64,000 nucleotides of DNA from Rhinopomastus cyanomelas. Lineage: Eukaryota; Chordata; Aves; Bucerotiformes; Rhinopomastidae. Of this stretch, positions 24,201 through 36,178 are shown piece after piece. A program made the position numbers and the translations under genes. The number at the start of each line of letters is the position of its first letter. The first letter of the stretch is position 1. Below the pieces are notes generated by a model. The model saw only the letters and a program-made list of their open reading frames with translations. It had not been told where the DNA came from and ran no database searches. The DNA is taken from assembly GCA_013400115.1 (NCBI GenBank), contig VXBP01007102.1:310462-374461 (forward strand), read 5' to 3'.

Positions 24201-24669
24201 AATGAAGCAAACCCCAAACGCCCATAGCTCACACATGCTGTGTCTGTGAAGAAAACCTCACTCACAGAGCTGTGGCTGAGGGTGTTGCTCGATTAATGTT
24301 CCTTTTCCACTGCACGCGATCTCACATCTTTCCAGCCTCCTTTTGAGCAACACTGCACATTCTTCCCCATGACAGTTTTCAGCTCTGCAGCTTCTGCTGA
24401 GCTCCTGAAATGGTTTATGAGGCTTTACTGGAAATTGCTTCTTTGGGCAAGGGAAGGAGTGGAGTATGTGGGATTCAAATCACTGTAACCTACCTCTGTA
24501 TAAACGATCCAGGTTTTCAAGAGTTTGGTTTCAGTGATTCACTCTGAGACATCTCCCATAAATGGTAGCCCAGATAAAGCAAAGGGACAGTCCATCACAG
24601 CTTGAAAGCAGGAAGATGCATTTTGGACATTGAAGGGGTTGGAACTACTACCTGAAAGGACACTGTAGA
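21216..24669. other. Unique sequence, no supported gene
   Basis: Frames of up to 109 codons occur on both strands over the same bases (22495-22824), a sign of chance openness. No CR1 ends seen. An AAAAAAATAAATAA run lies at about 23500. Function unknown. Confidence 0.35.
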
Positions 24670-25010
24670 GAGGTGGGTGCTGGTCTGTCCTGACGGGTAA
24701 TTAGTGGTAGAACAAGAGACAACGGCCTCAGGCTGCACTAGGGGAGGTTTAGTGTCCACATGAGGATAAATTTTTTCTCCAAAAGAGCAGCTGGGACGTC
24801 CCTTTCAACCTGACCCATTCTGTGATCCTATGGTTCCATGATTCTTTGAACAGGTTGCCCAGGGAGGTGATTGAGTCTCTGGATGTGTTTAAGGGTCTTT
24901 TAGATGTGGTGCTTAGTAATATGGTCTAGTGGTAAACTTGGCAGAGTAGGGTTATTGGTTGGACTTCATGATCTCCAGAGTCTTTTCCAACCTGAATGAT
25001 TCTATGAAAG
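24670..25010 (+). mobile_element. Old CR1 LINE 3' end split by a second CR1 tip
   Basis: The host copy shows the decayed C-terminal coding region (CTCAGGCTGCACTAGG, then GTTGCCCAGGGAGGTG after the interruption) and a 3' UTR ending GATTCTATGA. A foreign 58-bp piece interrupts it at 24788-24845. Confidence 0.8.
24788..24845 (+). mobile_element. CR1 3' tip nested inside an older CR1
   Basis: Carries CCCTTTCAACCTGACC and the tail TGTGATCCTATGGTTCCATG. The coding sense of the surrounding CR1 breaks off before it and resumes after it at TTGAACAGG. A very short 5'-truncated insertion. Confidence 0.7.
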
Positions 25011-26864
25011 GAAATGTGAGTTGTTACCAAAGCCACAGCCCTGCACAGGCTTTGAAGAGTACTGATGTGCCTAGTTGTCTTCAGGAAGAAGAAGTTACCT
25101 GGGTTGTTAATAAGCGCATAATCAAGTTAGCCCTTTGATTTGTCCTGCCAGAATGAGATGGGGCTCACATATCTGTGGGCCGTGTCCTCTGTAGGGTGCA
25201 GGAAAATGCAGGTAAGAAGCTATAGAGTCATTTGTTTTCCCACTAAATCTAAATTGAAGGACCATGACAGAATCCAACAGCATCTCATCTAAGCCTGCAT
25301 TTCATTTTTGTGGCTGCAACAAGGGCTGCAGATGGAGTTTTTTTCCTCTGCTAGTGTTCCTGCTTTCCCAGAGGTGATAAAAACAGGTTTCCTGATTTCT
25401 GAAAGTGTAGAAAGCCATGATCAGTCATAATAATTTCCATTTACCCAACCCTTTTTTGAAAACCTCAAGACTAATTAAAGTTCATCTGATGCAAGCCCAC
25501 TTTGGAACTCTATAGTGCACACTCGCTGACTAATGACATTAATATCAGGACAATAAGGAATATTATCAGAGTAACAAATGCTCCTGAGTCTTAATAACAG
25601 CTGGAAAAAAAAGGGTGGGGGGTAGGGGAAAGATACTCGATGCTTTAAATCTATTAAGTGCTTCTGCTTTGTTTATTGACACAGGTAATGAGTTCTACGG
25701 AAGGAATGCTGCTCTTGAAAGCCTTTAACACTAAAAGCTTAATTTAGTGTGCAATGAATAATACAGGCGACCCATTCATGGGTCGATCAGAATGGGATGA
25801 GAGAGCACCAAAGGAACAGACAGATCATGTTAATAGGAAGCTCAAGGCTTATTTAAAAATCTATACTGTAGTTAAAATTAGAAGGCAAATTGGAACCTGG
25901 CATTCTGTTGCCCAGGAATTGGTAACGGGATACTGAAACCTCATGCTCCTCTCTGTCTGCTCCTAGTTAGAGGAGGACAAAGGCGACGATACTCACGATG
26001 TCGTGTGCCACAGAGAGCCATTAGAGAAAGTGATAACATAAAGAAATCAGCATTTTCCAGGTATTTGCACAGCGTGGTGTGTGCTGTGTTCCTTTCTTAT
26101 TCCAAGTGTAGAAAAATGTGGGTCAGGCCATTATTATCTTGGTCATAACTATCCAAGAGTAAGTGACAATTTTGACTTCTGGTGTGAATTCACAAATGCC
26201 CTTCAGTTCTTTGTAGCTAATGGTGTCGTTTGGAGCAGACATATTATTGAGCTTCCTAGATTAAACAGATTTCAGCTGGGCACGATGATGTCTAGCAGCC
26301 CTGCAGATCACAGAGCAAGGTCTCAAGGGGCGTTGCCGCTTTCCCAGAGGAAATCTATCTATTCTTATCTCAGATTTCAGCCTTACGGTTAGGAAACATT
26401 TATCAGGAGAGATCCTGAAATCAAAGGAGAGAGGGAGAGCAACACCATCCTTTTGAGGCGTGAGACCTCTGAGTCAGGGCAGAGCCATGTGCCGAGGACA
26501 AGTACCTCATCTCACTTTCATGGGCTTTCATGACTTGGTGCCGCTAAATTCATTGTAGACAAGTACGTTGGCACTTGAACCACAAACTGAGAAGGAAAAG
26601 AACAAGTAAAGGACCCAGGAAAAATCTTATGTGCAGAAGGAAAGTACAGGGAACAGCCATCCCTATCCAAGGGACAATGGGATAACTTGTCCCTCTGCTG
26701 GAGACCTGACAGGCTGGAGAAGGAGCCCACAAGGGAGAGTTCAGAAGAAGCAGATAATCGGATGGATTTGCATCCTCATGGGAAAGGTTTCTGGCAATTC
26801 TAGAAAGTACATCTGACGTTCATTTTAGAAATAAACCACAGTAAAAAAAGTACCAGTGATTCTT
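25011..26864. other. Unique sequence, AT-rich, no supported gene
   Basis: No known repeat. The segment at about 25400-25800 is AT-rich with TAATTA-type words and a small perfect hairpin (25768-25785). It has the look of conserved noncoding DNA, which cannot be tested here. Frames of 60 to 103 codons show no domain. Confidence 0.35.
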
Positions 26865-26942
26865 CACAGATTCATAGACTCTTACAGGTTGGAAGGGACC
26901 TTGAAAGATCGTCGAAGTCCAACCCCCACTGCTGGAGCAGGG
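26865..26942 (-). mobile_element. CR1 LINE 3' tip
   Basis: CACAGATTCATAGACTC tail followed by GGTTGGAAGGGACCTTG and AAGTCCAACCCCCACTGC, all minus-strand CR1 3' UTR. It stops before the coding region. Confidence 0.85.
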
Positions 26943-28139
26943 TAAGCCTTAAGAGAATTGTTCCCCAGATGCACAGGAAGAGTAGAGAGTGGTTAAATAG
27001 TTCTTTCTATTTTAAAACATAAAAAAAAAAGCAAAATAAAAACATTTTAAATGTGTGTTCTGCACAATTCCTAATGCAAACATCATGATTAAGAAAAAAA
27101 TTACAGGCTTAACTGGAGGAATAGTCACAATTTTTTTACAACTGTTTGGTTCCTTTTTTTCTTCCCTATTAAAAGTCTGACATCCCTGGCTGACAGTTTA
27201 ATTATTAGGGTAATGTGATGGATAAAGGGACTTGCTCTGTAGTGCCTCCCACTTACTAAACACTTGCTTGCAACCACAGCTGCAAAAAAATGTCACAGTT
27301 CCTCAAAGTGAAGATAATAATTTCCTTGTTGTCGGTGCCCTAAGCGTTTATTATATGAACTCTTAGAGGAAATCCACCTTTTCATTACTGAGGGTAGCTT
27401 ATGGAACTCTGAGGCTCCAGATCACTAAAAGATCATAAGACACATAAAATCAAACTCTTCTACTTCATTTGGATTATTTGGGGGCAGCAGAAAACTCTTT
27501 AGGAATTTTGAATGTTGATCTAAAGAGGCCTACAGAAAGACTTAATTCAAATCCATTTTTTAGACTGTTTGATTAAAAAAAACCCAAACAAATAACAAAA
27601 TCAATAGATGTGAGAGTGCAGAATAACTGCAGAATCAATGGAGAAATCACCTGACTAGAGGCAGAAAATCTTGAATATTAGGACAACAAAATTTGCTGCA
27701 GATATACTGTTATATGTTCTCCTAAAAATATTCTGCAGAATATTTGCAGAATAGTCTCTTGATTTTGGGAGAGGAACTGGCAAATGAAATTCTGTGCCAA
27801 CAAATACAAAGAATTGTATAGTGGGGCATGAAAAACTCCCAAAACTTAGCTGCACCTACGTACCAGTGGACTGTTACCTTTTTAATACACCTGCAGAGAC
27901 ACCTAGAGTTCCAGAGAAATGTCAAAGCAATGTCCCCCGGGGGCCAGCAGACAAATGGGGTCGGGGATTGTTAGTAAAAGAGTCCAGAACGTTTCCTTCC
28001 AGTCCAGAGTAAGGTAACGGAATTCCCAGCACAGCAGGTGAGCTGCTGGTTATCCCATCTAAGAAAGATGCAGGCAAACTCAAAAGACTGCAGTGAAGGA
28101 CAAGGGGTACCAAAGGTAAAGAGCAGCTCTGAGCAATGA
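26943..28139. other. Unique sequence, AT-rich
   Basis: Several A runs (for example near 27025) and no recognised repeat family. Short frames on both strands only. Confidence 0.4.
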
Positions 28140-28410
28140 CAGAGCCTTTAGCCTTGAAGAGGAAGAGACGTGGAGAGGCTGTAGCAGAGTTTTGCACAGC
28201 GTGGAGTCGTTACGCAAGAACTAGCGAGCAGCAGATGAAGTGTTGAGCCAGAAGACACTCACAAAGAAGAGCTTGTTCACACAGTGCATAATTAAGCCAT
28301 GGAATTCATTGCAATAAGATGCTCTGGAAGCTATAAATAGGTTCAAAAAGCAATTAGACGCTGCGTGGAACAAAAGACTATCAGGATCTGTTAAATTCAA
28401 AGAGAGACAC
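28140..28410 (+). mobile_element. Ancient CR1/L3-like LINE 3' end
   Basis: The order of words matches the end of an ancient CR1-like LINE ORF2: a decayed thumb (CTTTAGCCTTGAAGAGG), then CCATGGAATTCATTGC, then GGTTCAAAAAGCAATTAGAC and ATCAGGATCTG. Stops in every frame show it is long dead. The family call rests on resemblance to the vertebrate L3/CR1-L3 3' end as I know it. Confidence 0.6.
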
Positions 28411-28954
28411 AACCTGCAGTGTGGGAATCTGGAGTTTGCATGAAGATGGGAGAGTGTGCATCTGTATATCTGCTCTATTTTGATATTCTTTCCTTAAACA
28501 TCTTCTCTGACCATGGACAGATCATCATCTGATGTAGCATGAGGTTCTGGTGTCTTCATTCTAGCCTTGAAGCCTCCAGTACATACTACACATGAGCTGT
28601 TACCTCCAGAAACACTTCTTTCAGCCCTTCTGCAGTGGCTGAATCAGTCAAAACTGAGACCCCCATGTGCACAGATAAAAAGGTAGGCCAGAGTCTCTTC
28701 TTATGAAGACTGACAGTATGGACACCCATCTTGATATTGGCCTTTCCTGATGGATTTTTCCAGACATTTTAAATTATAACAATCATTAGATTTAAGAAAA
28801 ATAAAGTAACAAAGAAATAACGAAGGAACCAGGTAGTTCACATGCCCTGCAGTTGAGGAGTATTTCACCGTAAGAGTGGGATAGATAAGAAAAAAAAAAG
28901 GAATGTGCCCACTAGGGAAGTATCTTGTTCTGGAATGATTGAAAGGAAAAGGTA
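28411..28954. other. No feature seen
   Basis: No recognisable repeat or frame. Confidence 0.35.
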
Positions 28955-29570
28955 GGAAGGCTCTGCAAATGGCTCTGGACAGGCTGGATCAATGGGCCAA
29001 GGCCAATGATATAAGATTCAACAAGACCAGGTGCTGGGACCTGCACTTGGGACACACCACCACCCAGCAACGATACAGGCTTGGGGGAGGGCGGCTGGAG
29101 ACTCTCTGGCAAAAACAGGCCTGCAGGTATTGGTTGACATACAACTGAACATGAGCCAGCAGTGTTCCCAGGAGGCCCAGATGGCCAACAGCTTCCTGGC
29201 TTGTATTAGAAGTAGTGTGGCAAACAGACTAGGGAAGTGATCATTCCCCTGCACTCAACACTCAGTACTCAGCTGCAGTGAGGTCGTGTCAGTCTCTTCT
29301 CCCAAGTAACAAGCAATAGGACAATAGGAAATGTCCCCAGATTACACCCAGGGAGGTTTAGGTTGGACATTAGCAGAAATGTCTTGACCAGAGGGGTTCT
29401 GAAGCACTGAAACAGGCTGACCAGAGCTCTGGTGGAGTCATCATCCCTGGAGGTACTTAAAAGATGTGATGCTTAGTCACATGGATTAGTGACAGACGTG
29501 GCACTGCCACTTAACATTTGGACTTGATATTAAGGAACTTTGCTACCTAAAACAATCTCATTCTATGTGT
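28955..29570 (+). mobile_element. Old CR1 LINE, ORF2 thumb to 3' end with internal loss
   Basis: Starts after the RT FADD region (LQMALDRLDQWAKANDIRFN, then LHLGHT). It runs through the thumb (ANSFLACIRSSVANRLG) and skips part of the C-terminus near 29280. It ends with the last coding block and a decayed UTR tail (CATTCTATG). Frames are broken by stops and shifts. Confidence 0.8.
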
Positions 29571-29639
29571 GTTTTACATCAATAACATGATCATTTAGAA
29601 ATGATAGAGGTTTGCTCTTGTCTCCATATGAGAAGGAGT

Positions 29640-30900
29640 AGTGGGAAGAGATGTAGATCATAGACGCCTGGTGCACTGGTTATAGTGTTGGTAGGGAACA
29701 TCAGCTACCCAAACATTTGTTGGGAAAGCATGGTCTATTCCACCTATTTATACATTTCTTGAAATTAGTCAGTAACGCGTCAAAAAGTGGAGGAAATTGT
29801 AAGGAGAGTAATTGTTTTGGATCTGGGTTTAATAGATAGAGACTGGTGTAGAATCTAAAAAGAGAAGGTGACAGGTGAAAGGACTGTGACTCACTATTAT
29901 AAGAAAAAGGCTGGTGTCAGAGAAAAAAATGTCAGGATAATGGACCTCCCCCCCTCACCCCAAGAGAAAGATTTGAGCAAACCCGGGGAAGTCATCTGTA
30001 GGGTCTCTTGGAAAGGTAATTTAAGGGATAAAGGAGGGCAGAAGAGCTGGCAGTTACAGCAAGAGAGTGTATTAGAGGTACAATAGTAGCCTATCTTGAT
30101 ACAGGGGAAGGACAGAGAGCACAGTGAGAAACCATTATGACTGCATCAGGAGCTTTTTAAGAGCCTGAAAATAAACTAAGAAAAGAAAATGACACAAAAG
30201 GGAAAAAAAGTGTGTCATTAAGGACAAGGGATAAAACCTCAGGGAGGGTTTGGGATAAAATGGGTTACAGGTTGAAAGGAACATACAAAGTGATAGGAAA
30301 AGGTTTTACAAAGGCATTAAAGGTAGGAAAAAACATGGGAAAGTACCAGGCCATTATTAACAGGGATGGGGAATAAATAGCACATGATCCAGAGGAGACT
30401 GAAGAATTCAGTAGTCTGTCTGCTGCAGACTATACTAAAAATTATTTATGAACAACTACTTAGAGCAATTAACTTTAACAGGAGGACAAGCTCAAACAGA
30501 AAATGAATAGGTTAAAGAATATGTAGATAAGATAGTTGCTCCTAAGTTATAATCAAATCCACCAAAGGATTTTGAAGGAGTTCACTAAAAACTCTGCAAC
30601 CTTTTGCAATTACCTCTGAGACTTGTAGAAGACACGAGAGATGTCAGAGGACTTGAAGCAGAGAAGGGGCACTCGAAAGCAGAAGGTGAATGAGCTTCAC
30701 TTCTACCCCTAGGCTGACTCTGGAAGGAATTATTGAACAATCTATCAGAACCAAGATGAAAAACAGATGACTGCAAACAGGCAACAGGATTTTGCAAATA
30801 ATGTATCATGTCATATCAGCTGAACTGCTTCCTTGACAAGACAGTACGAATGCTGGCCAGGAAGTCAGTGGTGGATGTGATTTAAGCTGGCTTCACTGAG
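29640..30900 (+). mobile_element. Ancient CR1-like LINE ORF2 remnant (endonuclease end to RT start)
   Basis: At about 29682-29735 the sequence reads VLVGNISYPNICWESM, matching the GDFNYPDICW-type block near the end of LINE APE endonucleases. Further on are linker traces near 30280-30400 (RKRFYKGIKGRKKHGK) and RT entry traces near 30720-30800 (LEGIIEQSIRTKMKNR). Near 30865 there is a broken motif A (VVDVI, stop, AGFTEAC). The order of all parts is right for one plus-strand element. It is heavily decayed and the exact subfamily is unknown. Confidence 0.6.
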
Positions 30901-31904
30901 GCTTGCTTGCATTCTTACCACCCTGACATCCTACAGGCAACTGAGGGAAAGATGGCATTGAGAGTATTTCTGAAATGTGGGTCCCTCACTGCAAACGTAT
31001 TTATTCTCACTCAGGATGCTATTTGCTTTGCCCTGAGAAGATCAAATATTCAGACTGGTTTTAGTCAGACTGTCCCAGCTACCATGGGGAAAGGCTGCAG
31101 GATGAGAAGCTGCAACACCCTGGCTCCTTCACAAGACCTGGTCTGTTCAGCCCTTTTGGCATTGATAAATGTGAGGCAGCTGGAGGTGCCTTGCCCCTCT
31201 ATTAAAGAAGGGTAATACATCATCCTTTGCCTTGGACAAGAACACACAACTTGTTTCTTCCCAATGACAGTTGGAGAGATGCAAAATACCACAACTGCCC
31301 TTGTCTGCTGCTCTGTACATAGGAAATGGCCATTGATCTGGTGGAGTTAGCGTTCGTGCAATAACACCCTTCTGCTGAACGAACCCCGTGCACGAGGCTG
31401 AACTTTAGGTTACAGGCGTGTCTTACACTCAGATTAAATCCAGCATTTCAACAGTTGTTTGTAGCTTGTGATCCAGCTCAGGGAACATTGCAAGGGAGCT
31501 CAGGGGACCTTTTCTGTGCGTGGTTTAGTCACTATGATCTTGAATGCCTCGGAGGTGTACAGCAGGGAAAAGGCCCACATAAAGGTGCTGAAGACAATTT
31601 GGGAGGTGTTGCAGCGATCACAGAGGACACAATCCCAAATGAAAATGCTTTTGACATACTGAGGATATGCTCTGCTAAAAACAAAATCAATAAATAAGTC
31701 CTCTGCTTAAGAAAGAGAATTCCAGAGCCAACTGAGAAGTAACTAGCTAAGCAGTTCTACTTAAAGCAGAAAAGAACTTGTGGTGAGAGCTGATCGCTAA
31801 TAGGACTGAACAGTTCTGCTGCTGTTGCAGAAGCCTCATTCCTGACTGAATTAACATATGGACAACACAGGAGGTAATTAGAGATACTCTCCTTTATCTT
31901 GGTG
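30901..31904. other. Sequence between two ancient LINE segments
   Basis: The palm region of the LINE should lie here if the segments on each side are one element, but I see no RT motif. A 102-codon frame (30907-31215) and two overlapping frames near 31460-31690 have no recognised domain. Confidence 0.3.
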
Positions 31905-32300
31905 ATGAAACCTCAGCTGGAGTATTGTATCTGGTATTGGGCATCCCACTAAGATGTAGGAAGATTGGAGAGAGTCCAGAGGATAACAGCAAGGATAACG
32001 TGTTTAAAAATGGCCCGCAGAAAAAACTGGCTTTGCATTTTTTTCAGGAAATGATGGCACAAAGAGGGATATATCAGTGGTCTTCCAGCCCACACAAGGT
32101 CTGCAGTGAAGCAGTCTGATACAGAAAGATAAATTTGCAGAACAGACTGTAAATATTCAATTGTTACAGGATGCCAATGAGGAAGGGCAGCAGAAAAGCC
32201 TCCAACATTTTGGAGAACTTCTCCTACAGATGTTTGACAGAACAGGTTAGAGAGATATTTACCACTGATGAGATAAGGAGGTACTTAATCCTGCCTAGTG
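31905..32300 (+). mobile_element. Ancient CR1-like LINE 3' end
   Basis: Thumb trace at the start (CCTCAGCTGGAGTATTGTAT, then GGAGAGAGTCCAGAGGATAAC), decayed C-terminus, and a 3' end with TACTTAATCCTGCCTAGTGC, typical of old CR1 tails. Same strand and similar age as the remnant at 29640-30900, so possibly the other end of one insertion. Confidence 0.6.
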
Positions 32301-32408
32301 CAGGAATGATCATACGACATATGTATTTGTGTATGTGTGTGTAATTACTTCCAGCTCCTCAAACCAAGGTGAAAGAAGGTCTCTTCCCTCATGTCTGATA
32401 ACTCTGTT

Positions 32409-32495
32409 TCATAGAATCATAGAAAAGATTGTAAGATAGCTCCAAGATCAAGTTCAACTACCAACGCAACACCACCAAGCCCACTAACCCATGTT
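32409..32495 (-). mobile_element. Old CR1 LINE 3' tip
   Basis: CATAGAATCATAGAAAAGA tail and an eroded AGATCAAGTTCAACTACC phrase in minus orientation. Confidence 0.65.
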
Positions 32496-35127
32496 TTCCA
32501 TCTTCTACGCACGGGATGAGCCCCATAGACGAAAACAGAGAAGCCAGGCTGAACAAATCATGGAGTCAGGAAGGAACCACAACACTTTGAAGGGATGGCT
32601 GAAGGCTGGATGCAGAGGAAACAGAGGCACCTCTCTGTAGCTCTGAATGGAACAGTGGACAGCCAAGAATTTCACATCTCTGTTGTCAGCAGTTCTGCTG
32701 GCTGGGGCTAAGCATAGCGAGGACGGATCCCTCCTCATGCTGCATGCTTTTCTAATTTGTGGATGCTGGATGGTGCATGGCTTTGAGAAACTTGCTGGAG
32801 GGAAAGGACATAGTCACTGGCTAACTAAGAATGGGCACTTCCTGTTCCATATTGATTGTTTGAGTCCAAGTCTTGGCACTTTTATCCTACCCTGTGCCTC
32901 AAAGGATTAGTAAAATGTGGAGAAGGTAAGAACGTTTCCATTCCTAACATTGTCAGAAAAACAAACAGAAACGAGCATTCAGGGGATATTGTCTAGAAAT
33001 GTCATTTTAAGTCAGAAAGGCAAGAATTGTTTATTTCTGAATGCCTAGTGAACATATTTTTATGAAGTTTGTCTGTCTTTGTTACCATCACAACTGCTGT
33101 TCCTGTCAGATTCCCTCATTTCACAGTCCCTCCCTGCCACCCCCCACCCCAAATTATCTACTTAAAGAGCAAGTAAAACCCATTTCCTAGTAGGTTTCAG
33201 CTTGTCAGCAGAACAGCGTGATTTAAATCATGTGCATGAATGGTTCTCGCAGTACTTTAAAGCTGTTCCACTTGCTTCCTCCCAAGAATAAACCCAGAGG
33301 TTAGCACAATGACTTTTTTCTGGGAAATGAGAAGCAGCTTTTGACTTGAGATGTCTGCACTTGTGTCCTATCACAGGCAGCAGGCATTAAATAGGAATAT
33401 CTTGGGGTAAAATTTAGCTTTAAAAGCACTTTTTCCCTGAAAAGCACATCTTTCACTCTGGAATATACTTAGAAAACTAAATGTAATCAAGGAAAAGATG
33501 CCTGGAAAAGACTGCTCCAAACAAACATGCTTTGCTGGAAATAAGTTTCCTCAAATACCTCAGACTTGGGGATATTCTGGTTCATTCTTATACAAAACCA
33601 ACTTTAGGAAAAGATAAAAACACTTGTCATCTCATGTAGGTCCCTTCCTGAGCAGGACAGCTCCTGTACTGTGTTTTGCTAACCATGCAAGGAAGAGAAG
33701 GGGTGTTTAATCTCTTACTAAATCAAAACCTTCTTATGCAGCTTCGTGGTCTGTGCTGTCGGTGGTTTGCCACCACTGTGGCTGCAAGTGGGTCAGTAGA
33801 GAAGGAATAACTGCCAACATCCAGGAGCATCTTGACCATTGAGGAACAGTGACATACTCCCATCTCATTACCATCAAAGCCTGGATGGCCCAGAGTAAGG
33901 CAAGGTACATGGCTTCTCCTGGATCTAGCCTGGTTGTGCCACAGGAACTCCCACGGGATTGCCATGGGGTGTACAGAAGGGGCTAGCTCTGAATGCAGAA
34001 TGCAGGCTGGTGCATCTTCCACTGCTCTGGGACAATTTAGGATTAGCCCTGGGATGACTGGAGATGTCAAGGCTAACTCTTCAGTAGTGCTGTAGAGATT
34101 TGTCTAAGAACAAGCTTCCAAAACACCCAGATGGAATAATTGTGATCCATAAAATGAGCTGCACTTGAGTGAAACCAAAGCTTTGTCCAGGGTAATGAAC
34201 TCTTCAGAAAACAATGCACAGTTTAAACAGTGGCTGGTGAGAGTCATGAGAAAGAGTTGCATTTCCCAGTCGACAAATCCCTTCAGTAAACACTAGCAAC
34301 CACATAGTTTACTCAGAGAGAACAACCAGATTGCAGAGAAACTCTCACTCAGGCAGAGTCTGGCCCCTGAGCTCACTCACATCTGGGAGGAATCACAAAT
34401 AAGACAAAGAGATGCTGCTTATGAATCACAATAGGGCAACAGCACTGCAGGAACTGGGAAAGTGCTTGTAACCTGGGACATGAGCACCTTGGGTTCATGA
34501 GAAAACAAAAGGCAGGGATGCTGAAACAGAAAAAAGGATTTAATAATTAGTCCAGAGCTTCGTTTGCCTTCAGAGCATGTTTTAAATTAATGAAGTGTGT
34601 CTATCAGGATTTCAATATTGTTGGCTCATTGTCTTGACAGCAATTTGCAGTTCTGGACTCGTTCTGCAAGACAACACCCAAAGCAAGAGTCCACACCTGC
34701 CTGTAGAGGCTGGGCATCCCAGACTCACGAGCATCTGCAGTGCTGGACAAGCACAGTCCTGCTGGCTGCAGCTCCCAGCCAGATAGAGCAGGTCCAGCCT
34801 CAGTGGTTTATAGCCCCAGCAGGGTTAATCCCTGTCCAGGATAATCTCTTCACACATAATTAAGGATTGACCATATCTTAAAGCCACCTGAGGAAGGTGC
34901 ACAACACCCCCTGCTCATGGCAAGGCACCCTCCCTTGAAAATTCACCCCATAAATGTCACCACTATAATGTGTTTCACTGTGGGGGTGAACATGCAAAGA
35001 AAGAAGAGGGACTGGCCCTCCCCAAAGGCAGGAAAAACTCTTCTTTAATGGGGTGGTGGTTTAAAGCAGCGTAGCAGATAGATCTTTAGGGTATGTCTAG
35101 TTTGCTTTCCTTCAAATGATTTAATCT
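32496..35127. other. Unique sequence, no supported gene
   Basis: The longest frame is 115 codons on the minus strand (33723-34070), without a recognisable domain and with other frames also open in places. No CR1 ends seen. A short C-rich patch lies near 33140. Confidence 0.35.
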
Positions 35128-35487
35128 TTAATCTTCTCTTCTTGTCTCTTTTCTCTTTTTTCTCTTTTCTCCTTTCTTTCCTTTTCTTTTCTTTAATTTT
35201 CTTTTCTTTTTTTTCCCTTCCCTTTTTCCCTTCCCTTCCCTTTTTCCCTTCCCTTCCCTTTTTCCCTTCCCTTCCCTTCCCTTCCCTTCCCTNGTTTAGC
35301 TTCTCCTTGTTCTTATTTTCTATTTTTTACTGTTCCTTTCTCTTTTTTCCTCTGTTTTTTCCCTTTGCTTATCTTTAATTTTCTACTCTCCCCATTACAC
35401 TCCTTTCCCCATACCTCTACTAGACATCTACCACTACCCTACCTACCTCTAGCCCTACACCTACCTCTGTACCTGATTCTACCACTA
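35128..35487. repeat. Polypyrimidine low-complexity tract with TTCCC core
   Basis: Plus strand is almost purely C and T from about 35128 to 35380. The core at 35207-35292 is built of CCCTTCCCTTCCC blocks separated by T5. The complementary strand therefore has many GGGAAGGG runs, fitting the four-G-tract rule for G-quadruplexes. It changes to CTACC-type degenerate repeats up to the N gap. The lone N at 35293 and the adjacent gap suggest sequencing trouble here. Confidence 0.95.
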
Positions 35488-35596
35488 NNNNNNNNNNNNN
35501 NNNNNNNNNNNNNNNNNNNNNNNNNNNNNNNNNNNNNNNNNNNNNNNNNNNNNNNNNNNNNNNNNNNNNNNNNNNNNNNNNNNNNNNNNNNNNNNN
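35488..35596. other. Assembly gap (109 N)
   Basis: Unknown bases directly after the pyrimidine-rich tract. The flank on the far side is still pyrimidine-rich for about 30 bp. Confidence 1.
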
Positions 35597-35993
35597 CACC
35601 CCTTCCTCCCTCTTCTCTCAGCCCCATGTTCAGACTGTCAATAAGGGCACTTACAGCACATTTGTTGGTTTCCTTGTGGCAAAGGACCAAACCAGGTGTT
35701 TGGTTAAGCATCACTGTGGCCTGTGTTTAAAAACAGAGTGAAATGTGATGGAGGTTTGCTCTGAATGACTTTGATCTGCAGTAATTCCTTGCAGCGCTTC
35801 CCTGCATTCGCTCTACTGATCACAAGGTTAGGGAACCACTGCTTGAAAGATGAGGCAATGACTTGGAGCCCAGTACAAGCAGTCCAAATGATCTCTGCTT
35901 TAGGAATGTTGTCACTTGGGCATAAATAAGGCACCTCTGCCTAGTCTCTGCCTTAGCACACGTGGGCCACAGAGAGGAAATTGCGTGATACAT

Positions 35994-36020
35994 ATGTATG
36001 TGACACAGTGTCACATACAT
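35994..36020. repeat. Perfect 13-bp inverted repeat
   Basis: The left arm ATGTATGTGACAC (35994-36006) is the exact reverse complement of 36008-36020, with a single base between. Could form a cruciform or be a dimeric protein site; no function is evident. Confidence 0.95.
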
Positions 36021-36138
36021 CCAGCAGTAGTTTGGTCAGATGTTCCTTCACTCCACACTCACATGAGAAGAGAAAGGGTGAAGAGACCAGCGACAGGTCA
36101 AGCTGTAGCAAGGTAGGAGTTTAATGTTTTTAACTAAC

Positions 36139-36178
36139 AGAGTCACAGAATCACTCTGGTTGGAAAAGACCCCTGGCA
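36139..36178 (-). mobile_element. Older CR1 LINE 3' tip, left part of a split copy
   Basis: CAGAGTCACAGAATCAC tail and CTGGTTGGAAAAGACCC, minus orientation. It breaks at TGGCA (36174-36178), and its next bases reappear at 37739 after the young CR1. Confidence 0.85.

Noticed and set aside
33723..34070. 115-codon minus-strand frame, considered as a retroviral remnant
   Set aside because: No recognisable retroviral motif and no LTR or primer-site context.
35142..35730. Phe/Leu/Pro-rich frames of 78 to 121 codons
   Set aside because: They translate the pyrimidine tract and the second N gap; low complexity, not protein.
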